Source of the DNA: Candidatus Dadabacteria bacterium
GTDB lineage: Bacteria; Desulfobacterota_D; UBA1144; Nemesobacterales; UBA2774
Assembly: GCA_004356555.1 (NCBI GenBank)
Contig: SMWY01000116.1
Coordinates: 1 to 7,949 of the forward strand
Reading direction: 5' to 3'
Length of the DNA: 7,949 bases
A model generated the notes under the pieces. It ran no database searches. It saw only the letters and a program-made list of their open reading frames with translations, and was not told the DNA's origin. Made by a program: the position numbers and the translations under genes. Positions within the stretch are counted from its first letter, which is position 1. Every line of letters starts with the position of its first letter. Shown piece by piece: positions 1 to 5,686 of the stretch.

Positions 1-89
1 GACGGCGGCATGCCCAGGTCCGCTTTTTCACCGAAATTCTCAGCATATTGTGAGTTGGCAGCTAATATTTTGTTGATATTATCACTCAT
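1..89 (-). CDS. beta-carbonic anhydrase, N-terminal fragment (runs off left edge)
   Basis: Only the first 29 codons lie in the window. The translation starts MSDNINKILAANSQYAENFG and ends in LGMPP. The pattern N-x-x-YA-x-x-F followed by L-x-MPP is typical of the N-terminus of short beta-class carbonic anhydrases (the mycobacterial Rv1284 type), just before the beta-strand with the CxDxR zinc site. That zinc site is outside the window, so the enzyme activity (reversible hydration of CO2) is inferred. The start is secure: the minus strand carries a perfect AAGGAGG (96-102) six bases before the ATG at 87-89. A sigma-54-like promoter lies about 56 bases upstream of the start codon. Another short cytoplasmic protein is possible because so few residues are visible. 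Confidence 0.7.
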   Translation of the reverse strand, partial: MSDNINKILAANSQYAENFGEKADLGMPP

Positions 90-144
90 TAAAAACCTCC
101 TTGTGTTAGTTCGCCTGAATGTCCTCTAATAGATTTGCTATACT

Positions 145-161
145 TGCAAACCTTGTGCCAA
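145..161 (-). promoter_or_regulatory. sigma-54 (RpoN) -24/-12 promoter candidate for the carbonic anhydrase gene
   Basis: The minus strand reads TTGGCACAAGGTTTGCA. The RpoN consensus is YTGGCACG-N4-TTGCW. All informative positions match except one (A for G at position 8). The GG (158-159) and GC (146-147) are at the exact required spacing. Transcription would start near 133-135, leaving a leader of about 45 bases before the ATG at 89, which fits the strong Shine-Dalgarno there. No enhancer-binding-protein gene or obvious palindromic enhancer site is seen within the window. Confidence 0.55.
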
Positions 162-178
162 GTTTATAAAAATGAATG

Positions 179-187
179 ATTATAGCA
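179..187 (-). promoter_or_regulatory. possible extended -10 sigma-70 promoter
   Basis: The minus strand reads TGCTATAAT, a perfect TATAAT with the extended TGn. It points toward the carbonic anhydrase gene, upstream of the sigma-54 site. No good -35 hexamer lies 17 bases further upstream, and the region is very AT-rich, so a chance match is quite possible. If real, the gene has two promoters. Confidence 0.3.
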
Positions 188-271
188 TCTTAAGATTTAT
201 CATAGCTCTTTAATATGGTTAATTATTATACAACTGTATATTATTTATACATCACAAGAATATTGGACGTT

Positions 272-298
272 TGACCTGCCCACTTATAATAGGACCAT
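272..298 (+). repeat. R3 repeat, left-end module, truncated copy
   Basis: The motif TGACCTG, a C-rich spacer, then TATAATAGGACCAT matches the left ends at 1170-1196 and 7552-7580. Similarity stops right after the CCAT. The following bases belong to the IPTL-CTERM gene remnant, so this is a repeat/gene junction. Confidence 0.6.
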
Positions 299-415
299 GG
301 CACAATTCCTCTAACCGCAATCCCCACACTAAACCAATGGGGTCTTATAGCCTTGGCGGGTATTTTAGGGATAATCGGGTTTATGGTTATAAGAAGAAGG
401 AAAGTAGCTGCTTAA
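293..415 (+). pseudogene. orphan C-terminal fragment of an IPTL-CTERM sorted surface protein
   Basis: Reading 293-415 in frame gives about 40 codons ending in TAA (413-415). The translation contains IPTLNQWG, then a hydrophobic stretch (LIALAGILGIIGF), then an arginine cluster (RRR) and KVAA. This is the tripartite signal of the IPTL-CTERM family: signature motif, transmembrane helix, basic tail. Such signals occupy the last 30 residues or so of secreted Gram-negative proteins and are handled by exosortase-type machinery. The frame is closed by a TAG at 290-292, inside the R3 repeat, and has no start codon or ribosome binding site. The exported body of the protein is missing. I infer that a repeat insertion or rearrangement removed the 5' part. 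The sorting signal call is strong; which protein it came from cannot be said. Confidence 0.72.
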
Positions 416-465
416 AGTTTAAAAAACTACAAATTAAAAATAACAAGGGGAGCCCAGACCCCCTA

Positions 466-585
466 GCGGGTAGCACCCGCAGGCATACAAGTTCTGCTTA
501 CCTCTATTCCCAGATTGAAACTATACAGCTTGATCCTATCCTGCTAAGCATCTTTGAAATTATATGGAAGCAGACACTATCCTCC
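466..585 (+). repeat. R1 interspersed repeat, copy A
   Basis: It begins with a perfect hairpin GCGGGT-AGC-ACCCGC (466-480) and continues to the edge of the neighbouring gene. Aligned by eye with 7652-7771 it is gap-free with about 15 differences in 120 bases. Inverted partial copies lie at 2564-2600, 6283-6345 and 6417-6540. The end that forms two hairpins in the 7756-7783 copy is degraded here. It stops a few bases from the stop codon (592-594) of the minus-strand gene, so it may affect the 3' end of that transcript. Confidence 0.8.
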
Positions 586-591
586 ACCTAG

Positions 592-1143
592 TTATCCGCT
601 GGTACGCATGATTAACCTGTTGGATGGTTCCTGCGCGACGTCGACAACTTTGCGGGAGGCCTCGATCCCCACTACGGGTACCTCCCTGGGATCGATCAAG
701 CCGATCTGCGCAAGTACGGAGGCTTGGTCCCAGTAAATCCGCTCACCTGCGATCTTGCCGTCTTTAAACTGCACAACCACGATGACGGCAACTTCTACCC
801 GCTTGCCCGTAGGCATTACGCCGGGGAGTATCCACGGCATCTCGATCGTGTGGGTAAACTTGTGAATCAGCTCGTCCACTAAGCGGTCCTTTCCAACAGT
901 GCGAGCAACCGGTACGATCTCGGTGTCCGGTGGATGACCCGGGATGAAATAAGTGCTGTAGAAGTGGCGGACTTCAGTGGAGCCGACGCCACCTGTCATG
1001 ACAGGGACATGATTGACGAACGGATCCGACGTCATTGTCTCCATGGTCTCACTGATACTCTTCTCCTCGAACTCGGCGGCCATGTGCCGCTCCCACATAT
1101 CTGCCATTACCTGTTGCTCCGGAGTAAGGTTATAACTATTCAT
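592..1143 (-). CDS. NTF2/SnoaL-like cytoplasmic protein (dienelactone-hydrolase-associated type)
   Basis: The product is 183 residues with no signal peptide. It reads as an NTF2-like alpha+beta cone: an N-terminal helix (PEQQVMADMWERHMAAEF, about 8-25), a conserved NHVPVMTGG-type segment (about 44-52), a FxHT-type strand (about 95-98), PWILPGVMPTGKRVEV (about 103-118) and FKDGKIAGERIYWDQASVL (about 126-144). I recall very similar sequence in SnoaL-like domains found alone or fused to dienelactone hydrolase in proteobacteria. The substrate is unknown; the family includes polyketide cyclases and isomerases. The start at 1143 is supported by AAGGAGG (1154-1160) ten bases upstream. It appears monocistronic. 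Base composition is odd: two 60-base lines in the gene are each 34/60 GC, against 26/60 in a line of the nearby membrane gene. Flanking repeats also suggest a transferred cassette. Confidence 0.85.
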   Translation of the reverse strand: MNSYNLTPEQQVMADMWERHMAAEFEEKSISETMETMTSDPFVNHVPVMTGGVGSTEVRHFYSTYFIPGHPPDTEIVPVARTVGKDRLVDELIHKFTHTIEMPWILPGVMPTGKRVEVAVIVVVQFKDGKIAGERIYWDQASVLAQIGLIDPREVPVVGIEASRKVVDVAQEPSNRLIMRTSG

Positions 1144-1169
1144 GGTTTTCGAACCTCCTTCTGTATATA

Positions 1170-1310
1170 GGACCTGACCCCCTACAATAGGTCCATAGTA
1201 TAAGTTAGATTTTTGACAGAAAAGCTTATATATAGAAGGTCATCAGAATGGCCAAGAAGCGTTGCGTTATTCATAATTCCACCTTAAACCGAGCATGGCA
1301 AAAAGGGGGT
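1170..1310 (+). repeat. R3 composite repeat, internally deleted copy
   Basis: It opens with a hairpin GGACCT (1170-1175) / AGGTCC (1189-1194), then GTTAGATTTTTGACAGAAAA and TATATATAGAAGGTCATC. This matches 7552-7622 closely. Near 1276-1294 it carries ATTCC-ACTTAAACCGAGC-like sequence that matches 7784-7802. The R1 block that separates these two ends at 7652-7783 is absent. It lies immediately upstream of the NTF2-like gene, so the leader and any promoter of that gene lie within it. Confidence 0.65.
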
Positions 1311-1325
1311 CCAAAAAGCAATGAA

Positions 1326-1496
1326 TCAACCATTTTCCGACTTCTGTTGCTTCTCAATCGCATCTAACCTTTTCTCTATTTGACTGAGCTTGTGCAAAAT
1401 CAAAATATGTGTTTTCTTGGCGTCTATACCGACGGGGCTATCGTCACTATGAATCATTTCAGCTATTTGGGCATATGTTTTCTCATCTATATCCAT
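1326..1496 (-). CDS. small charged helical protein of unknown function (56 aa)
   Basis: A complete small gene encodes 56 residues starting MDIDEKTYAQIAEMIHSDDS and ending KQQKSENG. Ribosome binding site AGGAGA (1505-1510) lies eight bases before the ATG at 1494-1496, which supports real translation. The middle (PVGIDAKKTHILILHKL, about 21-37) is a conserved-looking amphipathic segment. The C-terminal part (LSQIEKRLDAIEKQQ, about 37-51) has heptad-like spacing and probably forms a short coiled coil. I recall short bacterial hypothetical proteins with the same GIDAKKTH-x-ILHKL pattern, but no function is known to me. No cysteines or membrane segment are present. It stands alone between the R3 repeat and the R2 repeat. 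Oligomerisation or a protein-protein adaptor role would be a guess. Confidence 0.72.
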   Translation of the reverse strand: MDIDEKTYAQIAEMIHSDDSPVGIDAKKTHILILHKLSQIEKRLDAIEKQQKSENG

Positions 1497-1567
1497 TTTA
1501 ATCTTCTCCTATCTAGTTTTAATATGAGTATAGCACCAAGAAAGCGAATGAGTGAGACTTCGCAATT

Positions 1568-1637
1568 TCTATAGTATAGAGGAGAGAGGTTTTTAGAAAT
1601 AGTGTGGGAGCACGCCGTACGTGTATGGCACGGTACG
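1568..1637 (+). repeat. R2 repeat, copy 1, with hairpin
   Basis: TCTATA followed by AGAGGAGAGAGGTTTTTAG and AAATAGTGTGGGAGCACGCC matches 6361-6409 almost base for base and also 6597-6625. The downstream part forms its own hairpin: CGTACGTG (1616-1623), loop TATGG, CAC-g-GTACG (1629-1637), with one bulged G. The other copies have a GCACGC-CCT-GCGTGC type hairpin at the equivalent place. No gene is seen between the small protein start (1496) and the membrane protein stop (1692). Confidence 0.7.
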
Positions 1638-1653
1638 CGGAGTCTCCTACATT
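1621..1653 (+). repeat. R4 short repeat, copy 1
   Basis: GTGTAT, then a variable hexamer, then GGTACGCGGAGTCTCCTACATT. It matches 3998-4030 with 6 differences in 33 bases and overlaps the hairpin half of the R2 copy, so the two families are fused here. Confidence 0.5.
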
Positions 1654-1691
1654 CTTGGCGATCTTAGGGTTGAAGTCATTTGCTGTCAATA

Positions 1692-2369
1692 TCACGATTC
1701 CTTCGCCTTATCAGGAAATATTAGCCCTCCCTTTGTTAACCACGATATAGCGAAAAACCAAACAGCTACAGTTTCCAAAACCAAGACCGGCTTGATCCAT
1801 TCTATTTCTTTACTGTACTCGCATGAGATAAATATAAAATTTATTGCGAGGAGAATAATGCACACTGCCATTACAATTCCGCAAGCTATATATATTTTAT
1901 TTCTTATTCTCTTCTCAGGAGTACAATTGCTCATCTTCTTCTTATTAGATTTTGTAAATAAGTACATGGAAAAGAAAATCAGCGTTAAAAAATACAATGT
2001 TGCAAAGACAAAGTGCACATGACTTATGCTAATGGTCTCATACCAAGGTACAGGAAATAATTCTAATTGCTCTTCGCAACATATTGTTGCTTCCTTTGCA
2101 GTGGGAAATATGGCTGTGCCTACAACAAAGAGACAAGCCAAATAACCGGCAATATCATCAATAATGCAATCGTATGCTCTGTATACGAAAAAGAATGAGC
2201 CAGTAATAAACATAACACCTACAAACACGCTCCCCATCTTTGTGTAATAGTAACCACTGATTGAACCGGCAATAAATCCATCATTAAAAATCAAAGCCCC
2301 GATAAACACAACTATAGGTAAGCCAATTCCCAAAAAACCTACAATTCTTCTTAATTTTTTATAAGACAT
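1692..2369 (-). CDS. six-helix integral membrane protein of unknown function
   Basis: The product is 225 residues from the ATG at 2367-2369 (MSYKKLRR...). Six hydrophobic segments lie at about residues 8-28, 45-66, 73-91, 115-138, 158-179 and 189-210. A conserved-looking cytoplasmic or periplasmic stretch reads SISGYYYTKMGSVFVG, followed by YRAYD-x-x-x-DDIAGYLACLF-x-VGTAIFPT. I recall uncharacterised bacterial membrane proteins with the pattern S-I-S-x-YYxT, Y-R-x-Y-D and ALFPT, but no assigned reaction. An adjacent CC pair sits in a loop (ATICCEEQ). A TTG three codons upstream (2376-2378) is an alternative start. Neither has a clear Shine-Dalgarno, and I chose the ATG because the homologues I recall begin near MSYK. 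It appears monocistronic. Its codon and base use are more AT-rich than the neighbouring NTF2-like gene. Confidence 0.75.
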   Translation of the reverse strand: MSYKKLRRIVGFLGIGLPIVVFIGALIFNDGFIAGSISGYYYTKMGSVFVGVMFITGSFFFVYRAYDCIIDDIAGYLACLFVVGTAIFPTAKEATICCEEQLELFPVPWYETISISHVHFVFATLYFLTLIFFSMYLFTKSNKKKMSNCTPEKRIRNKIYIACGIVMAVCIILLAINFIFISCEYSKEIEWIKPVLVLETVAVWFFAISWLTKGGLIFPDKAKES

Positions 2370-2697
2370 TACAGACAATTTATCGTCAGAGCTGTCTTTT
2401 TTACAATCCTAGTTCAAAATAGGACTCCTTTAATTAATTATAGATCTAATGTATCTCTGATAATAAAATAAGCAATCTTTATAAGATATATGAAAAAGAA
2501 AAATAAATCACATGAGATACAAGAAAAAAGAAGCTAAAACCGAATATGGCTGCATCTTTAATTGCAGAACTCGTTTGCTTGCGGGTGCTACCCGCTAGCT
2601 GACTTCTTTTATTAGAATGATTTACATTCATGTTTGTAGATCAAATCACAGTTATAGTAATTAATAGTATTAAAATAGTAGAGATAGAGGGATTTCA
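2370..2697. other. AT-rich divergent intergenic region
   Basis: This stretch separates the divergent membrane-protein and lipoprotein genes. It contains the inverted R1 fragment (2564-2600) and an outer inverted repeat AAAAGAAG (2526-2533) / CTTCTTTT (2603-2610), but no gene I can support. Both promoters should lie here; none matches consensus well enough to call. Confidence 0.5.
2564..2600 (-). repeat. R1 repeat, hairpin-end fragment, inverted
   Basis: GCAGAACTCGTTTGCTT followed by the perfect hairpin GCGGGT-GCT-ACCCGC (2581-2595) and TAGCT matches the reverse complement of 464-500 with few differences. The trailing CCGCTAGCTGACT is shared with the copy ending at 6540, which marks one true end of the R1 element. 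Confidence 0.7.
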
Positions 2698-3966
2698 ATG
2701 AAAAATATCACTAAAGTGTTTAAGAATTTTTCAAGGTTTTTCGTATTAGTATTAATATTTGGATTTATTACTATTGGAAGCATTGGCGGGTGCAACAATA
2801 ACAATTCAGGCAGTAATAACACGGGCGGCAGTGATAACGGCGATGGCTTGAGCGCTGTATTAATGAATATATTTGACGGAGGTCAGTTCGGGGTAGATTA
2901 CTCATGGACGAGCATTTCCCGCTGCAGGAATAATCGGGATATTACGATGGACGGATGTGACGTAAACGCCGCCTTTATAACCAACCCCAGCGCGCCAATG
3001 CCAGCATGCACCGGGAGCCCCAACCCCTTTTGCACCCTGGATGAGTGCGTAGCCTGCTATGAAGTGGACATGGAACAGATGAAGTCTGTAGATGCAACGC
3101 TACTGAGACTCTATTCCCCTAACTACAGCGTGACTGATGCGGCAAGCAAACAGGGCGTTAAAGTAGTGGTAGGAACGGAGAACGGGACAATCACAAAGCT
3201 GGCAGACGACGCAACTTTCGCCGCTACTTTTCTAAAGGGCCAGTATGATCCTTACATAACCCCGCTTGAACCGCACATTATGGACGGAACCATAGTCGGC
3301 ATCATTTTGGGAAATGAGGTGAACGGGAGCTTCGGATGCACGCCGTGCAGCCCGGCGCTTTTAGGAATGGCGGCCACGAACTTGCGCGCGGTTCTTAATA
3401 CAATTTCAGGGGGCAGCAACGTTAAAATCGCTACAACCTTAGTCGGGATCCCAACCTCTCCGGCTACACCCACAGCCGAGGAATATTGCAATACGGCAAA
3501 TCTTGATGCGGTAGGATTTGATCTTTACTGTCCTCTAAAAGGCGAGAGTCCCCCAGGAACGACTATAGTATGCACGGGCAAGAATATCCCAACGGGATGT
3601 AACACTCCCCCCGAGTGCGTCGATGTCAGCATTACGGAATGGTACGAAAACAATACTCCCACAGCGTGCCTGGGCAAGTCATTTATGGCAGAGACCGGAT
3701 ACACCACGGGAGATACGAGTACCCCGGGATCGAACGATAAATCCCTCTATCCCGATCTGACTACGATGCTAAATACCTACAAAACGTGGGCATGCATAAA
3801 CCAAATCCAGTCTTTTTATTTTGAGTGGTTTGACGAGGATGAGACTAATATCAGTGCGCCGAACAAATTCTTTGGAATTTATGAATGGACTACAACAGCG
3901 GCTACTCAAAATTACCCGACATCAAAGTATCAGGACATGGTAAGCAATCTATTTAATTGCCCATAG
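2698..3966 (+). CDS. GH17-like (beta-1,3-glucanase-type) cysteine-rich lipoprotein
   Basis: The product is 422 residues. Residues 1-32 form a lipoprotein signal (KNITKVFKN basic start, hydrophobic core, lipobox SIGGC, acylated C32). A low-complexity Asn/Ser/Gly linker (33-50) follows. The rest fits the glycoside hydrolase 17 TIM-barrel in order: FGVDYSW (64-70), LLRLYSPNYS (135-144), GVKVVVGTEN (153-162), GIILGNEVNG (201-210; E207 as acid/base), LDAVGFDLYCP (269-279), MAETGYTTGD (330-339; E332 as nucleophile), FYFEWFDEDE (373-382) and FFGIYEW (391-397). GH17 enzymes cleave beta-1,3-glucans or transfer glucan chains. The mature protein has 16 cysteines besides C32, suggesting up to eight disulfides. 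That is unusual for the family and implies a periplasmic or outer-surface location. The start has GAGG at 2687-2690. It stands alone and converges with the ligase gene. Substrate is inferred. Confidence 0.72.
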   Translation: MKNITKVFKNFSRFFVLVLIFGFITIGSIGGCNNNNSGSNNTGGSDNGDGLSAVLMNIFDGGQFGVDYSWTSISRCRNNRDITMDGCDVNAAFITNPSAPMPACTGSPNPFCTLDECVACYEVDMEQMKSVDATLLRLYSPNYSVTDAASKQGVKVVVGTENGTITKLADDATFAATFLKGQYDPYITPLEPHIMDGTIVGIILGNEVNGSFGCTPCSPALLGMAATNLRAVLNTISGGSNVKIATTLVGIPTSPATPTAEEYCNTANLDAVGFDLYCPLKGESPPGTTIVCTGKNIPTGCNTPPECVDVSITEWYENNTPTACLGKSFMAETGYTTGDTSTPGSNDKSLYPDLTTMLNTYKTWACINQIQSFYFEWFDEDETNISAPNKFFGIYEWTTTAATQNYPTSKYQDMVSNLFNCP

Positions 3967-3997
3967 AATATCCGGCGGCTCTTTATTTTCATATATT

Positions 3998-4030
3998 GTG
4001 TATCGACAGGTAAGCGGAGTCACCTACATT
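3998..4030 (+). repeat. R4 short repeat, copy 2
   Basis: GTGTATCGACAGGTAAGCGG followed by AGTCACCTACATT matches 1621-1653 (27 of 33 bases). It sits between the convergent stop codons of the lipoprotein (3966) and the ligase (4071). There is no strong intrinsic terminator in that gap; a small palindrome TCGGCCGA follows at about 4043-4050. Confidence 0.45.
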
Positions 4031-4070
4031 TTTTGAAAATTTCTCGGCCGAAATGAATTATACTGTAGTT

Positions 4071-5624
4071 TTATCTATGACTGTGCTCCTCTTCGGCCAG
4101 GCGTTTAAGTTTTAGTCGGTCAATTTTGCCTGTTGGGTTAAGGGGCATCTCTTGGAGAATAACTATATCCTCAGGGGCTTTGTAGCCTACTCTCTCGCGA
4201 GCGAACTTTATTAGCTCCATAACTTTTGGTTGCCGAGCGCCTTCTCTAACAGTTATAAATGCGCGTACATTCTCACCGTGCATCACGTCATGAATCCCCA
4301 CGACACCCGCAAGCTCTACTGCCTCGTGCTCCAAAAGAGCTCCCTCTACTTCCTGCGGGCAGATGTTGGAGCCGTCATGCACTATGATCTGTTTCTTTCG
4401 CCCCTTAAACCAGAGGTATCCGTCTTCGTCCGCTCTAAGCACATCTCCTACATTAAACCAGCCGTCCGTTATAACCTTCTTTGTAGCCTCAGGGTTTTCC
4501 CAATACCCTACCATAAGACTTTTAGTCTTTATCCAAGCGTTTCCGTCTTCGCCTGTTTGGAGTTCATTACCATCTTCGTCTCTTATGGAGAATACAAATC
4601 CTTGTAGTGGTGGACCAATTGAGCCCATTTTTATTACACCTGAGGGCGGGTTTAAAGTAGCAAGCCCTATTTCACTTGAACCGTAGCCTTCGTCAATTGG
4701 ATGTCCGGTAAGGTCCATAAACTCACGCTCAAGCTCAAGAGGAACACTGTCTGACCCGGAGCGGCAGAGCCTGATGGTTGTGAAATCTTCACGTGTGGCG
4801 CCATGGTCGCGGATGACACGGAACATAGCTGCCGGAATCATACAAAGAACAGTTGGTCTGTTCTCTCTGAGAAGCGGAATTATCTCATCGGGATCGAATC
4901 TCCTGGCAACCAGCACTCTTGCACCTTTAGATAGAGCCATGAACGAAAATATAAACCCGCCGATATGAGAAATTGAAGAGCCGGACAAAATGGTATCATC
5001 TCCGTTCATTTCAAACCCCTCTGCACAGCTCCCGAACATCCACCTTAAAGACTCATAAGAGTGCGTAACACCTTTTGCGGGCCCTGTGCTGCCTGAGGTA
5101 AAGAAAATAAACGCAGGCGAGTTAGGGTCGGGGGCAAGAAGTTCAACTCCCTCAATATCGTTTGTGACGAGCTCCTCAAAGCTCGGGCTTGCACTATCTT
5201 TAGCGCCGTAACTGATAGTGCCCAGAGGCAGCTTGCTGACATTTTTACAATTTGAAATATCCTTTGCACGCTCAGCATGCGCGATTAAGGCAGACGCCCC
5301 GCTTACTTCAAGCGCGTGGTCAATCTCTGGGGACATGTAGCGGTAATTAAGAGGCACACCGATCAAGCCCGACTTCATGCATGCAATGTAGTGAACGATT
5401 AGAGCGGTCCTGTTGGGCATAAGGGAAGCAATACGGTCACCCGGTTCTAGCCCGAGCGCAAGATAGTTTCTAGCCAGACGGGTTGAGGATTCATCCAGCT
5501 CACGCCATGTATGTCCAGTATCGAGAGAGATAAGTGCATCTTCGTCAGGCTTATTCTCTAGTCCGTATCTAAGCAGTTCAGGAATACTAACAGGGTCGTC
5601 GAGCTCTGGTCCGTAAATCGGCAT
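4071..5624 (-). CDS. acyl-CoA synthetase / AMP-dependent ligase (ANL superfamily)
   Basis: The product is 517 residues, normal for ANL enzymes, which activate a carboxylate with ATP to acyl-AMP and transfer it to CoA. Visible motifs in order: P-loop FFTSGSTGPAKGVTH (174-188), A5 EGYGSSEIG (312-320), the ribose-binding WFNVGDV (389-395, D394), hinge A8 GRKKQIIVHDGSNICPQEVE (408-427), and C-terminal PTGKIDR with catalytic K500. No signal peptide, so cytoplasmic. The acyl specificity is not readable from these motifs. I chose the ATG at 5622-5624 (MPIYGPELDDP...) because AAAGGGAC (5634-5640) precedes it by nine bases. A TTG eleven codons upstream is possible but lacks support. It lies 62 bases downstream of the exported SnoaL-like gene on the same strand, probably one transcript. 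Confidence 0.92.
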   Translation of the reverse strand: MPIYGPELDDPVSIPELLRYGLENKPDEDALISLDTGHTWRELDESSTRLARNYLALGLEPGDRIASLMPNRTALIVHYIACMKSGLIGVPLNYRYMSPEIDHALEVSGASALIAHAERAKDISNCKNVSKLPLGTISYGAKDSASPSFEELVTNDIEGVELLAPDPNSPAFIFFTSGSTGPAKGVTHSYESLRWMFGSCAEGFEMNGDDTILSGSSISHIGGFIFSFMALSKGARVLVARRFDPDEIIPLLRENRPTVLCMIPAAMFRVIRDHGATREDFTTIRLCRSGSDSVPLELEREFMDLTGHPIDEGYGSSEIGLATLNPPSGVIKMGSIGPPLQGFVFSIRDEDGNELQTGEDGNAWIKTKSLMVGYWENPEATKKVITDGWFNVGDVLRADEDGYLWFKGRKKQIIVHDGSNICPQEVEGALLEHEAVELAGVVGIHDVMHGENVRAFITVREGARQPKVMELIKFARERVGYKAPEDIVILQEMPLNPTGKIDRLKLKRLAEEEHSHR

Positions 5625-5686
5625 TAATAATTGTCCCTTTTCGTTTTGAGTTAGCAAATAATATATCTAAGAATTATATTATGACC

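Noticed and set aside
271..591. Open frame of 106 codons on the plus strand, similar in its second half to a frame at 7592-7807
   Set aside because: Both are open only because they run through the same R1 repeat. The part shared is hairpin-bounded repeat DNA, there is no ribosome binding site, and the first half overlaps the IPTL-CTERM remnant in a different frame.
934..1170. Plus-strand frame antisense to the NTF2-like gene
   Set aside because: The minus-strand gene has a strong ribosome binding site and recognisable family motifs; this frame is its shadow.
1625..1640. Second sigma-54-like site (ATGGCACGG...)
   Set aside because: It has the TGGCACG half but no GC at the -12 spacing.
1621..2022. 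Open frame of 133 codons on the plus strand
   Set aside because: It is antisense to the membrane protein and starts in a repeat hairpin. The minus-strand protein has clear transmembrane periodicity and conserved motifs; this one has none.
2455..2540. Very short frame starting ATGAAAAAGAAA
   Set aside because: Only about 15 codons, all lysine-rich from poly-A DNA, with no ribosome binding site.
4230..4686. Two overlapping plus-strand frames within the ligase gene
   Set aside because: They are antisense to a gene with complete ANL motifs and have no start signals.
5625..5657. TTG-initiated extension of the acyl-CoA ligase
   Set aside because: A Shine-Dalgarno-like AAAGGGA lies inside the extension at a good distance from the downstream ATG, and the protein from that ATG begins like homologues I recall.
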